From Rikenellaceae bacterium (GTDB lineage Bacteria; Bacteroidota; Bacteroidia; Bacteroidales; Rikenellaceae), in the NCBI GenBank assembly GCA_017935625.1, contig JAGBHC010000046.1, positions 1-64,000 of the forward strand: 64,000 nucleotides of DNA, in the 5' to 3' direction. The notes under the pieces were generated by a model that worked only from the letters and a program-made list of their open reading frames with translations, did no database searches and was not told the origin of the DNA. Position 1 is the first letter of the stretch, and each line of letters starts with the position of its first letter. Below are positions 51,574 through 59,555 of this stretch, one piece after another. The translations under genes and the position numbers were made by a program.

Positions 51574-52428
51574 TTAGTCGTCGTTCCGGCGTGCGGTGAT
51601 GACGCAGTCGCCCGGAGCCTTGATGTTTTCGTCGAGAATGATTTCGCCGTACCGTTCGGCCGTGATGGAGCCGCTGCGGGGGTTCTTCACGCTGCGGACC
51701 GCGCCGGCGATTGAGGCATGCACCGAGGAGTATTCGAATGCCAGGTCGCAGTCGTCGGCCATCGTGCAGTTCTCCAGCACCAGGTCGGTGGCATAGCACA
51801 GGGGCTGGGTGCCTGCGATGCGGCAGTTGATGAGCCGCAGCCGTTTGGAGTGCCAGCCGAGATACTCGCCGTCGATGAGCGAGTCGTAGACCGTGACGTC
51901 TTCCGTGTTCCAGAAAGCGTCTTTGGAGTAGATTTCGGCGTTGCGGATTTCCACGTTGCGGCAATACTGGAACGAGTAGTTCCCGTGCTGGCGGTAGCCG
52001 TCGATGCGGATGTTCTCGCTGTGCATGAACAGGTAGTCGGCCCGTTCGACCTCCACGTTCTCGAGCGACACGTTGCGGCAGTGCCACAGGGTCTCCTGCG
52101 CGTCGGGAATCCGCACGTTGCGCAGGCGGATGCCATCCATTTCGCGGAACATCTTGGGCGCTTCCACCAGGGTGTCGCTTATCTCCAGATTGCGGGAGTA
52201 CCACAGGGCCGCCCGTGCGCCTTCCCGGAAGATGCAGTCGCGGACGGTGAACCCGTCGGTGTGCCAGAAGGGGTATTTGCCCTTGAATTCGCACCCCACG
52301 GCTTCGATGCCGGAGCACTCCTTGAGTGCCGATTCGCCGGGTTCGATGGTTATGTTTTCCAGACGCAGGTCGTGCGAGGCGAACAGCGGACGTTCGCCGC
52401 CGAAAGAGGTTTCCTTGATAGTCTTCAT
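51574..52428 (-). CDS. DUF3737 protein (right-handed beta-helix)
   Basis: A 284-residue protein of the DUF3737 family. KETSFGGERPLFASHDLRLENITIEPGESALKECSGIEAVGCEFKGKYPFWHTDGFTVRDCIF and later repeats of [EN]-[IV]-x-[IV]-x-[NDC] units (NVSLENVEVE, NVEIRNAEIYS) give a parallel beta-helix of about ten turns. The family is small-molecule or sugar-linked by genome context only; no function is known. The initial ATG was set at 52428, because the preceding residues are not family-like. Confidence 0.82.
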   Translation of the reverse strand: MKTIKETSFGGERPLFASHDLRLENITIEPGESALKECSGIEAVGCEFKGKYPFWHTDGFTVRDCIFREGARAALWYSRNLEISDTLVEAPKMFREMDGIRLRNVRIPDAQETLWHCRNVSLENVEVERADYLFMHSENIRIDGYRQHGNYSFQYCRNVEIRNAEIYSKDAFWNTEDVTVYDSLIDGEYLGWHSKRLRLINCRIAGTQPLCYATDLVLENCTMADDCDLAFEYSSVHASIAGAVRSVKNPRSGSITAERYGEIILDENIKAPGDCVITARRNDD

Positions 52429-52486
52429 GGTCGTTTCGTTTTGTCGGTTTTGCATTGCCGGGGCGTCCCCCTGATTTTCGATGCTG

Positions 52487-52494
52487 CAAAATTA
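52487..52494 (-). promoter_or_regulatory. -7 box TAATTTTG for the DUF3737 gene
   Basis: An exact TAnnTTTG box on the minus strand 59 bases upstream of the start. Confidence 0.5.
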
Positions 52495-52808
52495 ACCGTT
52501 TTTTTCGACTTCCGGCGTGCACTTTTTACAGGGATTGCTACCCGAAATCCGGTCGGTGCTTCCGGTGCGGCCGTCGCGGCGCCCGCGGCGTGCGGAGCGG
52601 GGCTCCGCCCGTCGGTCCGCCGGGTTGCAAAAAGGGAGGGCGTTTTGTTTTTTTGGCGGATTTTTGTACTTTCGCCCCCGATTTCGCCGCTCTCCGTCGG
52701 GAGCCGGCCGATTTTCGAATTCCGTCGATCGTATAATATTTGATGTTGTAAATCAAATCAGTTCGCGTGGGTTCTGCGCAAGCGAAAGGTATTTATAACT
52801 TGAAATTT
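52495..52808 (+). promoter_or_regulatory. Upstream region of the TolC-HlyD-MFS operon with a small palindrome
   Basis: A 314-base gap with no recognised gene. It has a TACTTTCG (near-consensus) at about 52668 and a palindrome TTTGAT/ATCAAA (52739-52757, 7-base spacer) that overlaps the weak box ATAATATTTG. The palindrome is a candidate binding site for a regulator of the efflux operon. Confidence 0.4.
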
Positions 52809-54134
52809 ATGATACGATTGATTCTCTTTTTCGTGTCGCTTTCCGCGACACTTCTCATCGGCGCCGGCTGCCTGCCGTGCTGCGCGCAACCCGTCCGGCT
52901 TTCGGTCGATAGCCTGTTCCGCCTCATTGACGAGCGAAGCCGTACCGTCCGGCTGCAGACCTTGCGGGTGGACGATGCGGGAGAGGGCGAGAGCGTAGCC
53001 CGCAGCCACCGTCTTCCGTCGCTCGACGCATCGCTCAGCGTGGGCTACCTCGGCAACGGTCATCTCTCCGACCGCGATTTCTCCGGCGGCATGTCCGTGC
53101 ACAATCCGCATTCCGCAAATAATTTCGCCGTCGAGGCGATGCAGGTCGTCTACAGCGGCGGCGCCGTCTCCGGCGGCATACGTCTGGCGGAGCTGAACAC
53201 CGAGGTGGCGAAGCTCGATTTGGAGCAGGGGCGCCAGCAGGTGAGATTCCTGATGCTGGGCTGGCTCATCGACCTGCAATGTCTCCGCAATCGCCGCCGG
53301 GTGCTCGACGAAAACATCGGGCTCGCCCGTCGGATGCTTGAGGATATGCGGACCCGCCGCGAGGAAGGGGTGGTTCTGCAGAGCGATATCACGCGCTACG
53401 AATTGCAGCTGGAGGAGGTGAGGCTGCAGCGGGAGAAGACGGACGAATCCCTGCGGACCATCAATTACCGGCTGGCCAACGCGCTCGGCTTCCCTGTGCC
53501 GGATACGGAGTTCGAACCGGAGCTTCCGCCCGTGGACCTCTCTGCTCCGGTCGCTGCGGAAAGCCACTGGCAGCAGGTGGCCCGAGGGTCGAATCTGTCG
53601 CTGAAGCGGGCCGGTTTCACCGTCGATATCATGGAGACCAACAGCCGGATTGTCGCGGCCGACAAGCGCCCCCGGTTGTTCCTGTACGCATACGGCAAGT
53701 TCGATTCTCCGATTGTGACGGAGGTGCCGGTTCTCAATAAGAACTTCATGTACTGGGGATTCGGCGTGGGCATGAGTTTCAGGATATCCTCTTTGTACAC
53801 GGCCAACCGTCGCATACGTCAGGCCAGAATCGCAGAGATGGAGAGCCGCGAAGCCTATGAACTGCGACTGGAGAACGTGCAGAACGACGTGCAGGCTGCC
53901 TACGAGAGCTACCGGACCGCCGCCACCGAACTGCGCACCCGGGAGAAGAGCCTCGAACTCGCACTCCGCAATTACGACATCGTCAGCGACCGCTACGCGA
54001 ACGGGATGGTGCTGGTCACGGATATGGTGGATGCGGCCAACGTGCGGCTCGCCTCCGAAATCGGATTGGAAAATGCGAAGACCATGCTGCTGTTCTGCTA
54101 CTATCGTCTGAAATATATAACCGATACATTATAA
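52809..54134 (+). CDS. TolC-family outer membrane efflux protein
   Basis: A 441-residue protein with a signal peptide (MIRLILFFVSLSATLLIGAGCLPCCAQ; a lipobox-like Cys pair is present, so lipidation is uncertain). The mature part has the coiled-coil repeats of TolC/OEP: LNTEVAKLDLEQGRQQVRFLML and VQNDVQAAYESYRTAATELRTREKSLELAL, each about 60 residues. First gene of a TolC-HlyD-MFS operon; the next gene follows at 10 bases. ATG 52809 gives the signal, and an earlier in-frame ATG lacks one. Confidence 0.87.
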   Translation: MIRLILFFVSLSATLLIGAGCLPCCAQPVRLSVDSLFRLIDERSRTVRLQTLRVDDAGEGESVARSHRLPSLDASLSVGYLGNGHLSDRDFSGGMSVHNPHSANNFAVEAMQVVYSGGAVSGGIRLAELNTEVAKLDLEQGRQQVRFLMLGWLIDLQCLRNRRRVLDENIGLARRMLEDMRTRREEGVVLQSDITRYELQLEEVRLQREKTDESLRTINYRLANALGFPVPDTEFEPELPPVDLSAPVAAESHWQQVARGSNLSLKRAGFTVDIMETNSRIVAADKRPRLFLYAYGKFDSPIVTEVPVLNKNFMYWGFGVGMSFRISSLYTANRRIRQARIAEMESREAYELRLENVQNDVQAAYESYRTAATELRTREKSLELALRNYDIVSDRYANGMVLVTDMVDAANVRLASEIGLENAKTMLLFCYYRLKYITDTL

Positions 54135-54144
54135 AAATAACGTT

Positions 54145-55176
54145 ATGAAAAGAAAAATGAAAGTCCGCGTCTACAATATCGTTGTCGGGGCGCTGCTCGT
54201 GTGGGGCATGGCGTACGTGTATTCCAGGTTCGTTCATTGGGGAAGGGTGGAATTTACCGACAATGCCTGCGTGCATCAGCACATTACGCCTGTGAATTCG
54301 CGCATCCAGGGTTTTATCAGGGAGATTCGTTTCGAGGAGTACATGCCGGTCCGGAAGGGGGACACGCTCGTGGTCATCGAGGATGCGGAGTTCCGCCTGT
54401 ACGAGGCGCAGGCGGAAGCCGCGCTGTGCAATGCGCTTTCGGGCCGGAGCGCCTCGGCGACGTCCGTGGCTGCGGCGCAAAGCGACATTGGCGTGAACGA
54501 TGCGGCCCTCGCGGAGTGCAGGGCGCAGCTCGACAATGCCCGCCGCGAGGACGAGCGCTACGAACGCCTGCTGGAACGCGGCTCCGTCACCCGGCAGCAA
54601 TACGACAACGTGCATACGGCCTTGCTGGCAGCGCAGGCACGCTATGAAGGGCTCGTCCGTTCGCGGCGCTCGACCTCGCTGGCCAAGGATGCGCAGAACC
54701 ATCGCCTCGGACAGAATGAGGCCGACATCCGTGTGGCGCAGGCCGCGCTCGACCTTGCCCGGCTCAATCTGTCGTACACCGTCATAGTCGCTCCCTGCGA
54801 CGGCGTGTCGGGGCGCAAGGACATCAATGTCGGACAGCTGGTGCAACCGGGCCAGACACTCCTGGATATCGTGGATTCCTCCGACAAGTGGGTCGTGGCC
54901 AACTACAGGGAGACACAGCTGCGTCATATCGAGGAGAACGACGAGGTGGAAATCCGGGTGGACGCCGTGCCGGATTGCAGACTGAAAGGATACGTGCAGG
55001 CCATATCCGACGCCACCGGTTCGGCGGTGTCGGTGCTGCCGGCCGACAATGCCACGGGCAACTTCGTGAAGGTCGAGCAGCGCATACCGGTCCGCATCGT
55101 TTTCAGCGACAAGGACTCGGAGGCATATCGCCGGCTGCGTGCCGGCATGAGCGTCGAATGCGAGGTGAAATATTGA
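54145..55176 (+). CDS. HlyD/EmrA-type membrane fusion protein
   Basis: A 343-residue protein with one N-terminal helix (VYNIVVGALLVWGMAYVYSRF) and the membrane-fusion fold: INSRIQGFIREIRFEEYMPVRKGDTLVVIED (lipoyl half), a coiled coil, then LSYTVIVAPCDGVSGRKDINVGQLVQPGQTLLDIVD (second half). It couples an inner membrane pump to TolC. The gene continues directly into the MFS gene with a five-base gap. Confidence 0.9.
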   Translation: MKRKMKVRVYNIVVGALLVWGMAYVYSRFVHWGRVEFTDNACVHQHITPVNSRIQGFIREIRFEEYMPVRKGDTLVVIEDAEFRLYEAQAEAALCNALSGRSASATSVAAAQSDIGVNDAALAECRAQLDNARREDERYERLLERGSVTRQQYDNVHTALLAAQARYEGLVRSRRSTSLAKDAQNHRLGQNEADIRVAQAALDLARLNLSYTVIVAPCDGVSGRKDINVGQLVQPGQTLLDIVDSSDKWVVANYRETQLRHIEENDEVEIRVDAVPDCRLKGYVQAISDATGSAVSVLPADNATGNFVKVEQRIPVRIVFSDKDSEAYRRLRAGMSVECEVKY

Positions 55177-55180
55177 CGCT

Positions 55181-56800
55181 ATGGCTGAACACGATAATAA
55201 TGGTCGGGGCGGTTTCGCGATGCCGATGTTCAAGGAGTGGGTGCCGGCCGGAGTGCGTCCGTGGCTGTATGTCTATCTGGCTTTTACCTTCCAGCTGTCG
55301 AGCGGCGTGTATCTGGGGAGCCTCAACGAGATGATGGGGTCGATGTCGCTCATGCGCGAGGACATACTGATGTGTTTGTATTCCGGTCTGTGCGGACTGG
55401 CGTTCACGTTCCCGATTCTGTTCCGGACGAAGTTCCGTTTCACGAACCGCACCCTGCTGCTCGTCTCGGCATTGGGCATTGCGGCATGCAATATTGCCGG
55501 CATGCTGGTCACCAGCCTGCCTCTGCTGTGGCTTCTCTGCTTCGTGGCAGGCTGCCTGAAGATTCAGGGTACCTTCGAGTGCATGTCCAACATCCAGCTG
55601 TGGATGACGCCCCGGCGTGATTTCCGGGTGTTCTTTCCGCTGCTCCATCTGTGGATTATGCTCTCCATATCGGTGTCGGACCTGCTGGCGGTATATTTCT
55701 GTTATGTCTCCACGTGGCACGCCATGGCCTGGCTGATGGGCGGAGTGATGCTGTTCAACGCATTGTGGCTGGGGCTCTGCACCCGGCATTTCCGTTTCAT
55801 GAAGCCGCTGCCCCTCTATGCCATCGACTGGCTGGGGGCCCTGCTGTGGATAGCGGCGGTAATGCAGACGGTCTATGTTTTCTGCTACGGGGAGTTTTAC
55901 GGTTGGTGGAACAGCGGAGTCGTCCGGACGCTGACTGTTACGGCATTCGCGACATGGGGGCTGGCCGTGGCGCGGATGTTCCTGGTCCGGCATCCCTACA
56001 TCGAGCCGAAGATGTGGCGGAACAGACACCTGCCTGCGATTTTCTTCCTGGCTTTGGTGGCTGAGGCGTTTCTGGCGACGGAACACGTACTCGAGGAGGT
56101 GTTCTACGAGAGCGGAATGGAGTGGCACAAACACACGCGGGCGATTCTCGACTGTCCGGCGATGGCCGGGGCGGTATGCGCCTGTCTGTTCTCGCTGCTT
56201 TGGCTGAAGGTCTGGCAGCGCGGACGTGTGAAGCTCCTCGCTGTCGGTCTTGCCGCATTCGTCGTCTATGTACTCTATTTCTACTTCACGATTTCGACCC
56301 GGATGAGCATGTCGCAACTCTTTTTCCCGATATTCATGCGGGGATTCGCCGCCGCGTCGCTCGGAATCGTACTGCTGTACAGTCTTCAGTCGGTGATGCA
56401 TTTCATGGTCTTCTTCCAGTCGCTGGCTGTTTTCCAGGTGCTGCATCTGCTGGTGGGCGGAGTGGTGGGCGCTGCGTGTTATGCCTTCGGCGTGCGCTAT
56501 TTCGTCGCGGACAACATGGCGCGTTACGGGGTCTGTCTGGACAGCGTGGGCATGCCGCCCCAAGAGCTGCCCCGGCATCTCGGGACGCTGATGGCCCGGT
56601 TTCAGGTCGCCGGCGTGAAGCAGGTCTACGGGCTGGTCGCCTATGCCGCCGTCGCCCTGCTGCTGGCGGTGCTGCTTTACGACATTCCCTTCACCCGGGA
56701 GCGCATCCGGCGGATGCCGTCGTGGACTGCTGTCGGGAAGGTGCTGCGCATGAGGTTGGGCCCGGGCGCCGGTGCGGCGGGCGACGGCTCTCCGGAGTAA
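55181..56800 (+). CDS. MFS transporter (EmrB/DHA2-like, divergent)
   Basis: A 539-residue membrane protein with about 14 hydrophobic segments (AFTFQLSSGVYLGSLNE, TFPILFRTKFRFTNRTLLLV). The 14-helix size and its position after an EmrA-type fusion protein suggest the DHA2 (EmrB) branch, but the usual EmrB signatures are hard to see and it may be a Bacteroidota-specific relative. The substrate is unknown. Only a five-base gap from the fusion protein gene. Confidence 0.78.
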   Translation: MAEHDNNGRGGFAMPMFKEWVPAGVRPWLYVYLAFTFQLSSGVYLGSLNEMMGSMSLMREDILMCLYSGLCGLAFTFPILFRTKFRFTNRTLLLVSALGIAACNIAGMLVTSLPLLWLLCFVAGCLKIQGTFECMSNIQLWMTPRRDFRVFFPLLHLWIMLSISVSDLLAVYFCYVSTWHAMAWLMGGVMLFNALWLGLCTRHFRFMKPLPLYAIDWLGALLWIAAVMQTVYVFCYGEFYGWWNSGVVRTLTVTAFATWGLAVARMFLVRHPYIEPKMWRNRHLPAIFFLALVAEAFLATEHVLEEVFYESGMEWHKHTRAILDCPAMAGAVCACLFSLLWLKVWQRGRVKLLAVGLAAFVVYVLYFYFTISTRMSMSQLFFPIFMRGFAAASLGIVLLYSLQSVMHFMVFFQSLAVFQVLHLLVGGVVGAACYAFGVRYFVADNMARYGVCLDSVGMPPQELPRHLGTLMARFQVAGVKQVYGLVAYAAVALLLAVLLYDIPFTRERIRRMPSWTAVGKVLRMRLGPGAGAAGDGSPE

Positions 56801-56900
56801 TCCCGTTCGAGCCTCTTCGTCGCTGCCGGGAGCGGCGGTCGGGCGTGTTTCCCCCTCCCGGCGGGAGAATCGGGGACACGGGCCGGGGAGCGTCGCAGGT

Positions 56901-57392
56901 TCACAGGATTCTCAGCGCGATGGCCGCGCAGGCCTCGGCGTCGGCCAGGGCGTGGTGATGGCTCTCGAGAGAGTAGCCGCACCGGGCGCTGACGGTTTGC
57001 AGCTGGTAGTTGGGCAGCCCCTTTATCGTGCGCCGGGCGGCCCGGAGCGTGCAGTGGAAGGGGTAGTCGGGGTAGTGGATGCGGAAGTGTTCGTGGACGG
57101 CCCGCAGACACCCCTGGTCGAAAGGCGCGTTGTGGGCCACGAGCGGCAGTCCGGCCAGCTTGGGCGCTATCTCCCGCCACACCTGCGGAAACTCCGGCCG
57201 GTCGTCGGTGTCGGCGGCGGAGAGTCCGTGCACGCGGGTGCAGAACCAGCTGTAATAGTTGGGATAGGGTTTCACGAGGCGGTAGAAACGGTCGTGGAGC
57301 TCTCCGTCGCGCACGATGACCACCCCGATGCTGCAAATGCTCGTGCGCTGTCCGTTGGCCGTTTCGAAATCGATGGCTGCGAAATCTCTCAT
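56901..57392 (-). CDS. DEDDh 3'-5' exonuclease (DNA polymerase III epsilon-like)
   Basis: A 163-residue exonuclease domain. The acidic set is visible: Asp8-x-Glu10 in AAIDFETANG, HNAPFD with the third Asp, and H146-x4-D151 in HHHALADAEA, so it is of the DEDDh type. It has no polymerase or other partner domain. It sits just two bases from the AraC gene on the same strand, which suggests cotranscription, but no functional link is evident. The long frame upstream belongs to the AraC gene in another phase. Confidence 0.9.
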   Translation of the reverse strand: MRDFAAIDFETANGQRTSICSIGVVIVRDGELHDRFYRLVKPYPNYYSWFCTRVHGLSAADTDDRPEFPQVWREIAPKLAGLPLVAHNAPFDQGCLRAVHEHFRIHYPDYPFHCTLRAARRTIKGLPNYQLQTVSARCGYSLESHHHALADAEACAAIALRIL

Positions 57393-57394
57393 CT

Positions 57395-58234
57395 CTATTT
57401 CTGATTGCGGTACTGGGACGGTGTGATGCCGGTATGGCGTTTGAAGTAGCGGCCCAGATAGGACTGGTCGGGGAAGTGGAGCCGGTCGGCAATCTCCTGT
57501 ATGGTGAGAGTCGTGGATTGCAGCATCACCTTTATCTCCAGCAGCACGCAGCGGTCTATAATCTCCTTGGCCGATTCCTGGGCGACGTTGTGCACCACGG
57601 CCGAGAGGTATCGGGTGGAGATGCACAATTTGTCGGCGTAGAATCCCACTTCGCGGTGCTGGCGGCAGTGTTCGTGCAGCAGGGAGACGAACCGGTGGAA
57701 AAGGTCCAGCTGGCGCGAGCCGCTGATTTCCTCGTCGTAGTTGCAGAGCTTGTTGCGGCAGGCCTTGTCGTAGATGTCGAGGAACATGTTCTGCAACAGG
57801 TTCTTGATGATGGTGTTGCGGAACATGTTCTCGCGGTCGTCGTAGATATGCTCCACTCTGCGCATCCACAGGTCGGCCGCGAAGAGGCTCTCCTGGTTGA
57901 GCTTGTGTATGGGGTTGTTGTTCAGGAACAGAAACAGCGACGGGTCGAGCTTGTAGACTGCCGTGTTGAACAGTTCGAGCGAGAACGAGAAGAAGGAGAC
58001 CTTGAAATCGGGCGAGACGGCCGATGTCATGATGATGGCTCCGGGAGGGAGCAGCACTTCGCAATGCTGTGTCATGAGCGAGGTCCTCAGGTTCATCTGA
58101 ATGTCGGCCTGTCCGCTCCGGCAGAGCAGAATGACGCCGCAGTCGAGCTTGCACGGATGGTTGAGAAAGTGGCTCAGGTCGCTTTCTCCGACTATGAATT
58201 GTTCGCTGCCCGTGGTACTGAGAGGAGTACGCAT
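57395..58234 (-). CDS. AraC family transcriptional regulator
   Basis: A 279-residue protein with a C-terminal HTH_18 domain (FYADKLCISTRYLSAVVHNVAQESAKEII, EIADRLHFPDQSYLGRYFKRHTGITPSQYR) and a cupin-like N-terminal half. It is divergent from the RND operon, so the natural hypothesis is that it controls that pump. The upstream promoter (TTTTG 58292-58288, 20 bases, TATTTTTG 58267-58260 on the minus strand) is a full match to the group consensus. Confidence 0.9.
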   Translation of the reverse strand: MRTPLSTTGSEQFIVGESDLSHFLNHPCKLDCGVILLCRSGQADIQMNLRTSLMTQHCEVLLPPGAIIMTSAVSPDFKVSFFSFSLELFNTAVYKLDPSLFLFLNNNPIHKLNQESLFAADLWMRRVEHIYDDRENMFRNTIIKNLLQNMFLDIYDKACRNKLCNYDEEISGSRQLDLFHRFVSLLHEHCRQHREVGFYADKLCISTRYLSAVVHNVAQESAKEIIDRCVLLEIKVMLQSTTLTIQEIADRLHFPDQSYLGRYFKRHTGITPSQYRNQK

Positions 58235-58259
58235 AGTTTTATAATTACTCGTTTTGACA

Positions 58260-58292
58260 CAAAAATAATACTTTTATTCCAATTGACCAAAA
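58260..58292 (-). promoter_or_regulatory. Promoter for the AraC gene upstream of the RND operon
   Basis: -33 TTTTG (minus strand 58292-58288), 20-base spacer, -7 TATTTTTG (58267-58260), 26 bases before the start. It lies back to back with the RND operon promoter, so a single regulator could reach both. Confidence 0.75.
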
Positions 58293-58356
58293 CCCATGTT
58301 CCGATAATGACAATAATTGTGCTTCTATTGGAGTTAATATATGAGTCGATGAATGG

Positions 58357-58364
58357 TACTTTTG
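58357..58364 (+). promoter_or_regulatory. -7 box TACTTTTG for the RND operon
   Basis: Exact TAnnTTTG, 21 bases before ATG 58385. No clear -33 element at the standard spacing, which may suggest activator dependence. Confidence 0.6.
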
Positions 58365-58384
58365 CACCGTAAAAAGTTTTCAAA

Positions 58385-59551
58385 ATGGAAAAAATGAAAA
58401 AGAAGGTATTTCAGGCAACATTGGCAGCATGTTGCATCGCAGCCGTTTCCTGCTCTCAGCAGCAGGCTGCAATGAGTGAGGCGGAGTATGCCGTCATCAA
58501 AATCGCTCCCGCCGACCGCGAGTTGTCGAGCGTCTATTCGGCGAGCATCCGCGGTCGTCAGGACATCGCCATCTATCCGCAGGTGGGAGGCACCATCTCC
58601 CAGGTGAACGTTCGTGAGGGCGAGCGGGTCCGCAAGGGCCAGACCCTGTTCATTATCGACCAGGTGCCCTACAAGGCGGCTTTGCAGACCGCCGAGGCGA
58701 ACGTGAAGGCGGCCGAAGCGTCGGTGGCTACCGCCCAGCTGATTTTCGACAGCAAGAAGGAGCTGTTCGCCCGCAACGTGGTTTCGCAGTTCGACCTCTC
58801 TTCCGCCGAGAATTCGCTGCTGACGGCCAAGGCCCAGCTGGCTCAGGCCCAGGCTCAGGAGGTGAATGCACGCAACAGCCTCTCCTACACGGTCGTGAAG
58901 AGTCCTTCGGACGGTGTGGTAGGTACCATTCCCTACCGTGTGGGCGCACTGGTCGGTTCTTCGATGCCGCAGCCTCTGACGACGGTTTCGGACAATTCGC
59001 AGATGTACGTATATTTCTCTCTTACCGAGAACCAGCTGCTCAATCTGACCCGCCAGTACGGCTCCATCGCGGGAACGTTGGAGAATATGCCGGGCGTGCA
59101 GCTGTCGCTCAGCGACGGCTCCCTCTACGACCAGACGGGCAAGGTGGAGGCCATCAGCGGCGTTATCGACACTTCGACCGGCAGCGTGCAGCTGCGTGCC
59201 GCATTCCCCAATGCGAACGGTCTGCTTCACAGCGGAGGTGTCGGCAACATATTGATGCCTACCTATTACAGCGACGTGATTGTCGTTCCGCAGAACGCTA
59301 CGTTCGAAATCCAGGACAAGGTCTATGTATATAAAGTAATCGACGGCAAGGCCAGTGCGGCGATGATTGACGTGGAGAAGATTTCCGACGGACGTGAGTA
59401 CATCGTCCGTTCCGGTCTTACGCCCGGCGAGGTCATCGTGGCCGAGGGCGTGGGCCTGATGCGCGAAGGCACTCCCATCAAGATGAAGGGTGCCGCCGCA
59501 GCGCAGCCCGCCGCAGAGGCTGCCGCAGTCGAAACTCAAAAGGAGGAATAA
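58385..59551 (+). CDS. RND efflux periplasmic adaptor (AcrA-like lipoprotein)
   Basis: A 388-residue membrane fusion protein, lipidated at Cys23 (AAVSCSQQ). Core: IRGRQDIAIYPQVGGTISQVNVREGERVRKGQTLFIIDQVPYKAAL, then a coiled-coil hairpin (EANVKAAEASVATAQLIFD, AKAQLAQAQAQEVNARN), then SLSYTVVKSPSDGVVGTIPYRVGALV. It links the AcrB-like pump to the outer membrane factor. The C-terminal tail is Ala/Glu-rich. The next gene begins four bases on. Confidence 0.94.
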   Translation: MEKMKKKVFQATLAACCIAAVSCSQQQAAMSEAEYAVIKIAPADRELSSVYSASIRGRQDIAIYPQVGGTISQVNVREGERVRKGQTLFIIDQVPYKAALQTAEANVKAAEASVATAQLIFDSKKELFARNVVSQFDLSSAENSLLTAKAQLAQAQAQEVNARNSLSYTVVKSPSDGVVGTIPYRVGALVGSSMPQPLTTVSDNSQMYVYFSLTENQLLNLTRQYGSIAGTLENMPGVQLSLSDGSLYDQTGKVEAISGVIDTSTGSVQLRAAFPNANGLLHSGGVGNILMPTYYSDVIVVPQNATFEIQDKVYVYKVIDGKASAAMIDVEKISDGREYIVRSGLTPGEVIVAEGVGLMREGTPIKMKGAAAAQPAAEAAAVETQKEE

Positions 59552-59555
59552 GCCT

